The position numbers were made by a program, and so were the translations under genes. Under the pieces are notes generated by a model that had not been told where the DNA came from, made no database searches, and worked only from the letters and a program-made list of their open reading frames with translations. Below are positions 62,390 to 64,000 of a stretch of DNA of 64,000 nucleotides, in pieces (within the stretch, counting starts at the first letter, position 1; each line of letters starts with the position of its first letter). Source of the stretch: Solirubrobacter soli DSM 22325 (GTDB lineage Bacteria; Actinomycetota; Thermoleophilia; Solirubrobacterales; Solirubrobacteraceae); NCBI RefSeq assembly GCF_000423665.1, contig NZ_AUIK01000036.1, forward strand, positions 17,516 through 81,515, in the 5' to 3' direction.

Positions 62390-62605
62390 CTATTGCGGAG
62401 CGCGCCGTGAACCCGACGGGTGTCGGCGAACCCACCACCGGCACGCCAGGCCAATGATCAACGCGAGGATCATGCCGGCGGCCACGCCCACCCAGCTCGT
62501 GAGGCCGACTGCTGTCGTCAGCGCGGTGATGAACACGACCGAGAGCGGTACAACGAACGCAAAGAACGCGTCCTCGCGCTCGTTTCGCGGCGTCGGCTCA
62601 TCCAT
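62390..62605 (-). CDS. small membrane protein
   Basis: A 71-residue protein from ATG 62605. A polar, charged N-terminus (MDEPTPRNEREDAFFAF) is followed by two membrane helices (VPLSVVFITALTTAVGL and WVGVAAGMILALIIGLA) and a basic tail RWWVRRHPSGSRRAPQ that likely stays cytoplasmic. No family recognised. It sits in the shortest inter-repeat interval (267 bp), essentially a one-gene unit. Confidence 0.65.
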   Translation of the reverse strand: MDEPTPRNEREDAFFAFVVPLSVVFITALTTAVGLTSWVGVAAGMILALIIGLACRWWVRRHPSGSRRAPQ

Positions 62606-62625
62606 ATACGCGTCGGTTACCCGTT

Positions 62626-62646
62626 CGTCGAAGAGCAGACGCTTCT
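62626..62646 (+). repeat. array repeat 19 (last before the IS)
   Basis: CGTCGAAGAGCAGACGCTTC. GAAG and CTTC within the copy can pair; a longer arm GAAcGCGTC about 75 bp upstream also fits. It ends 36 bp before the left end of the insertion sequence. Confidence 0.65.
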
Positions 62647-62812
62647 ATTAAGTCAAGGGGATAGTGATCAGGGTCTTGTAGTGGCGAGGACCCCGTCGGG
62701 GTGTTGACAGTTCTTTGATCTCTGTTGGGGAGGGCTCTGAGCCGGCGTAGCCGGCGAAGCTCTGTCCGGGAGGCATCAGAGGATGGGCTGCTCTGTTGAT
62801 CGAGAGGATCCG

Positions 62813-63112
62813 TTGAGCGAGACCCGCAAGTATCGGAAGTTCACCGCGCAGCAGAAGACCGAGATCGTGCTCGCCTCGCTACGGGGCCCGAAGTCGGTCG
62901 CCGAGCTCTGCCGCGAGCACGACATCTCTGACAGCCTGCTCAGAAAGTGGCGCGACCAGTTCCTCGCCGCCGGCGCTGAGCGCCTGCAGGGCAAGAACGA
63001 GCGCACCGAGCTCGACGAGCTGCGCGGCCAGGTGGCCAAGCTCGAGCGCGCGCTGGGGCGCAAGACGATGGAGGTGGAGATCGCGGGGGAACTCTTGCGG
63101 GGTTGGGAGTGA
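62813..63112 (+). CDS. IS3-family transposase OrfA
   Basis: About 99 residues from TTG 62813 (GAGAGGAT just upstream), or 109 from ATG 62783. It has the HTH_Tnp_1 fold: YRKFTAQQKTEIVLASLRGP then VAELCREHDISDSLLRKWRD, which binds the terminal repeats. A leucine-zipper-like coil follows (ELDELRGQVAKLERALGRKT). Its stop overlaps the start of orfB (GTGA). Confidence 0.9.
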   Translation: MSETRKYRKFTAQQKTEIVLASLRGPKSVAELCREHDISDSLLRKWRDQFLAAGAERLQGKNERTELDELRGQVAKLERALGRKTMEVEIAGELLRGWE

Positions 63113-63972
63113 GTGTGCGCGTCGCCCGATCCCGCGAACTGGTTGCGCAAGGCCGCCCCGCCGCCCTAGTCGCCAGGGTCGCGGGCATCAGCCGGCAGGC
63201 CATCTACCGCCGCCCACGACGCCCGCCCCGCGGGCAGCGTCGGCCGCTGGACGAGCTTGACCGCGTGGTCTTGGCGGTCGCGCGTGAGGACGAGCACGCC
63301 ACCGACGGCACGCGGATGATCGCCGCGATCGCGTCGCGGCGCGCCGGCCGCCCGATCAATCGCAAGCGCTGTCAGCGGCTGATGCGCGAGCACCGGCTGC
63401 TGCAGCCCGTCCGCAGCGAGGGCCGCCGCCGGCGCCCCGGCTACTTCCACGTCACCCGGCCCGACGAGCTCTGGCATCTGGACATGACCAGCATCTGGGT
63501 CGCCGATCACGGCTGGACGTATCTGAACGCCGCGATCGACTGCTGCACCCGAGAGATCACCGGCTGGGCCTTGGATGTCCGCTGCCGCGCTCCGGAGGCG
63601 ATCGCCGTCATCGACGCCGCAGCCTTCCAGCGCGGCATCGAGCCCGGCCGGCTCACGCTCGGGACCGACAACGGCAGCGCCTACACCGCACGCCGTTTCC
63701 GCGCCCGCCTGAGCGAGCTCGCGATCACGCACCGCCGTGGCGGCTACCGCGACCCCGAGAGCCAGGCCTTCATCGAGTCCTGGTTTTCCAAGCTCAAGCT
63801 GCGCTGCATCTGGCGGGAAGAATTCGAGACCCTCGAGCAGGCCCGCTCAGCGATCGGCGCCTACATCGATCGCTACCACCACCGACCCCACAGCAGCCTC
63901 GCCTACCGCACCCCGAGCGAGGTCGCCCAGACCTGGAAAGATCACGACGACCACCTAACCCCCGCGGCCTAA
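63109..63972 (+). CDS. IS3-family transposase OrfB (DDE integrase)
   Basis: A 287-residue catalytic subunit with an rve integrase core. The DDE triad is Asp in LWHLDMTSIW, Asp in LTLGTDNGSAY and Glu in QAFIESWFSKLK, with 35 residues between the last two, as expected for this family. The C-terminus ends YHHRPHSSLAYRTPSEVAQT. Start GTG 63109 overlaps the OrfA stop; a TTG at 63103 is also in frame, and a fusion by frameshifting is usual in the family. No internal stop is present, so the element may be active. Confidence 0.93.
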   Translation: MSVRVARSRELVAQGRPAALVARVAGISRQAIYRRPRRPPRGQRRPLDELDRVVLAVAREDEHATDGTRMIAAIASRRAGRPINRKRCQRLMREHRLLQPVRSEGRRRRPGYFHVTRPDELWHLDMTSIWVADHGWTYLNAAIDCCTREITGWALDVRCRAPEAIAVIDAAAFQRGIEPGRLTLGTDNGSAYTARRFRARLSELAITHRRGGYRDPESQAFIESWFSKLKLRCIWREEFETLEQARSAIGAYIDRYHHRPHSSLAYRTPSEVAQTWKDHDDHLTPAA

Positions 63973-64000
63973 CTGACAACACCAACGGGGTCCACGCCAG

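Larger units (their letters stand above)
45851..62646 (+). other. candidate gene-cassette array with unidirectional structured repeats
   Basis: Nineteen copies of a motif close to CGTCGAAAAGGAGCACTYTC occur at intervals of about 0.27-2.9 kb. All are on the plus strand. They lie between genes, whichever strand the genes use. The genes are small and unrelated; many have no visible ribosome-binding site. In at least twelve copies the 5-7 bases at the right end of the motif are complemented by an upstream arm even though those bases differ from copy to copy. This is the organisation of integron cassettes, yet the integron GTTRRRY core is not seen. The left edge is sharp (just after the GST gene); the right edge is an insertion sequence. 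Confidence 0.7.
62682..63999 (+). mobile_element. IS3-family insertion sequence, about 1.3 kb
   Basis: Imperfect terminal inverted repeats bound it: left TGGCGAGGACCCCGTCGG (from 62682) and the complement of the right end TGGCGTGGACCCCGTTGG (to 63999), each continuing to TGTTG-CAGTT with a two-base gap. It carries two overlapping transposase genes in the usual orfA/orfB order. Ends have TG/CA termini. The target duplication cannot be checked, as only one base follows the right end. It lies at the right margin of the array. Confidence 0.85.

Noticed and set aside
45851..62646. CRISPR array
   Set aside because: Repeat intervals range from about 270 to 2900 bp and hold genes; copies vary and there are no cas genes.
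45851..62646. Canonical integron with attC sites
   Set aside because: The cassette logic fits, but I find no GTTRRRY/RYYYAAC cores and no IntI with its specific helix, so I do not call it an integron outright.
45851..62646. Repeats as transcription terminators or REP elements
   Set aside because: They lack T-runs and keep one orientation beside genes of either strand; REP-type repeats usually occur in both orientations.

Overview
The window is GC-rich throughout, with densely packed genes, many GTG starts and many ATGA or GTGA stop/start overlaps, so it is actinobacterial chromosome. The secreted protein at 8592-9032 begins with a signal segment ending ALGGSAIA, a style typical of Thermoleophilia (Solirubrobacter/Conexibacter-like soil bacteria). 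That is my best guess at lineage; no rRNA or marker gene is present to confirm it.

Layout. 1-9.1 kb: assorted housekeeping and accessory genes: the tail of an HD-GYP/LuxR regulator, an alpha/beta hydrolase, a lipoprotein with a tripled module, a DUF1963 protein, a NarL-type two-component pair, an isochorismatase-like hydrolase, a P-loop kinase, an acetyltransferase, a YCII protein and secreted proteins. 9.1-22.1 kb: a PKD protein followed by a plant-polysaccharide and sugar-acid block: sugar isomerase/epimerase, aldo/keto reductase, GH1, GH3, GH51, a TIM-barrel-like protein, a galactonate-dehydratase-type enolase, a zinc dehydrogenase and a GMC oxidoreductase. 22.1-23.0 kb: a solitary protein with the N-terminal motif found on cargo of extracellular contractile injection systems. 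23.0-31.7 kb: respiratory nitrate reductase narGHJI-narK, preceded by a decayed, inverted second narK-like gene. 31.7-45.8 kb: transporters, a BTAD/AfsR regulator broken by one in-frame amber codon, a tandem pair of large LuxR-type ATPases (one without its DNA-binding domain), a ferritin-like protein, and an ArsR-SRPBCC-GST operon with a visible operator.

45.85-62.65 kb is the unusual part. Nineteen copies of a short motif, close to CGTCGAAAAGGAGCACTYTC, all point the same way and sit between small, mostly single, unrelated genes, usually 20-130 bp after a plus-strand stop codon. In at least twelve copies the variable bases at the right end of the motif are matched by an inverted copy a short distance upstream. 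The motif therefore appears to be the right arm of a hairpin whose pairing is kept while its sequence changes. Unidirectional structured sites separating promoter-poor single-gene units are how integron gene cassettes are organised, but the canonical integron core (GTTRRRY) is not visible and no IntI is in the window. The array carries a frameshifted tyrosine recombinase and a nucleotidyltransferase of the aminoglycoside-2''/lincosamide type. I report it as a candidate non-canonical cassette system.

62.68-64.0 kb: a complete IS3-family insertion sequence directly after the last repeat. The array may continue beyond the right edge of the window.
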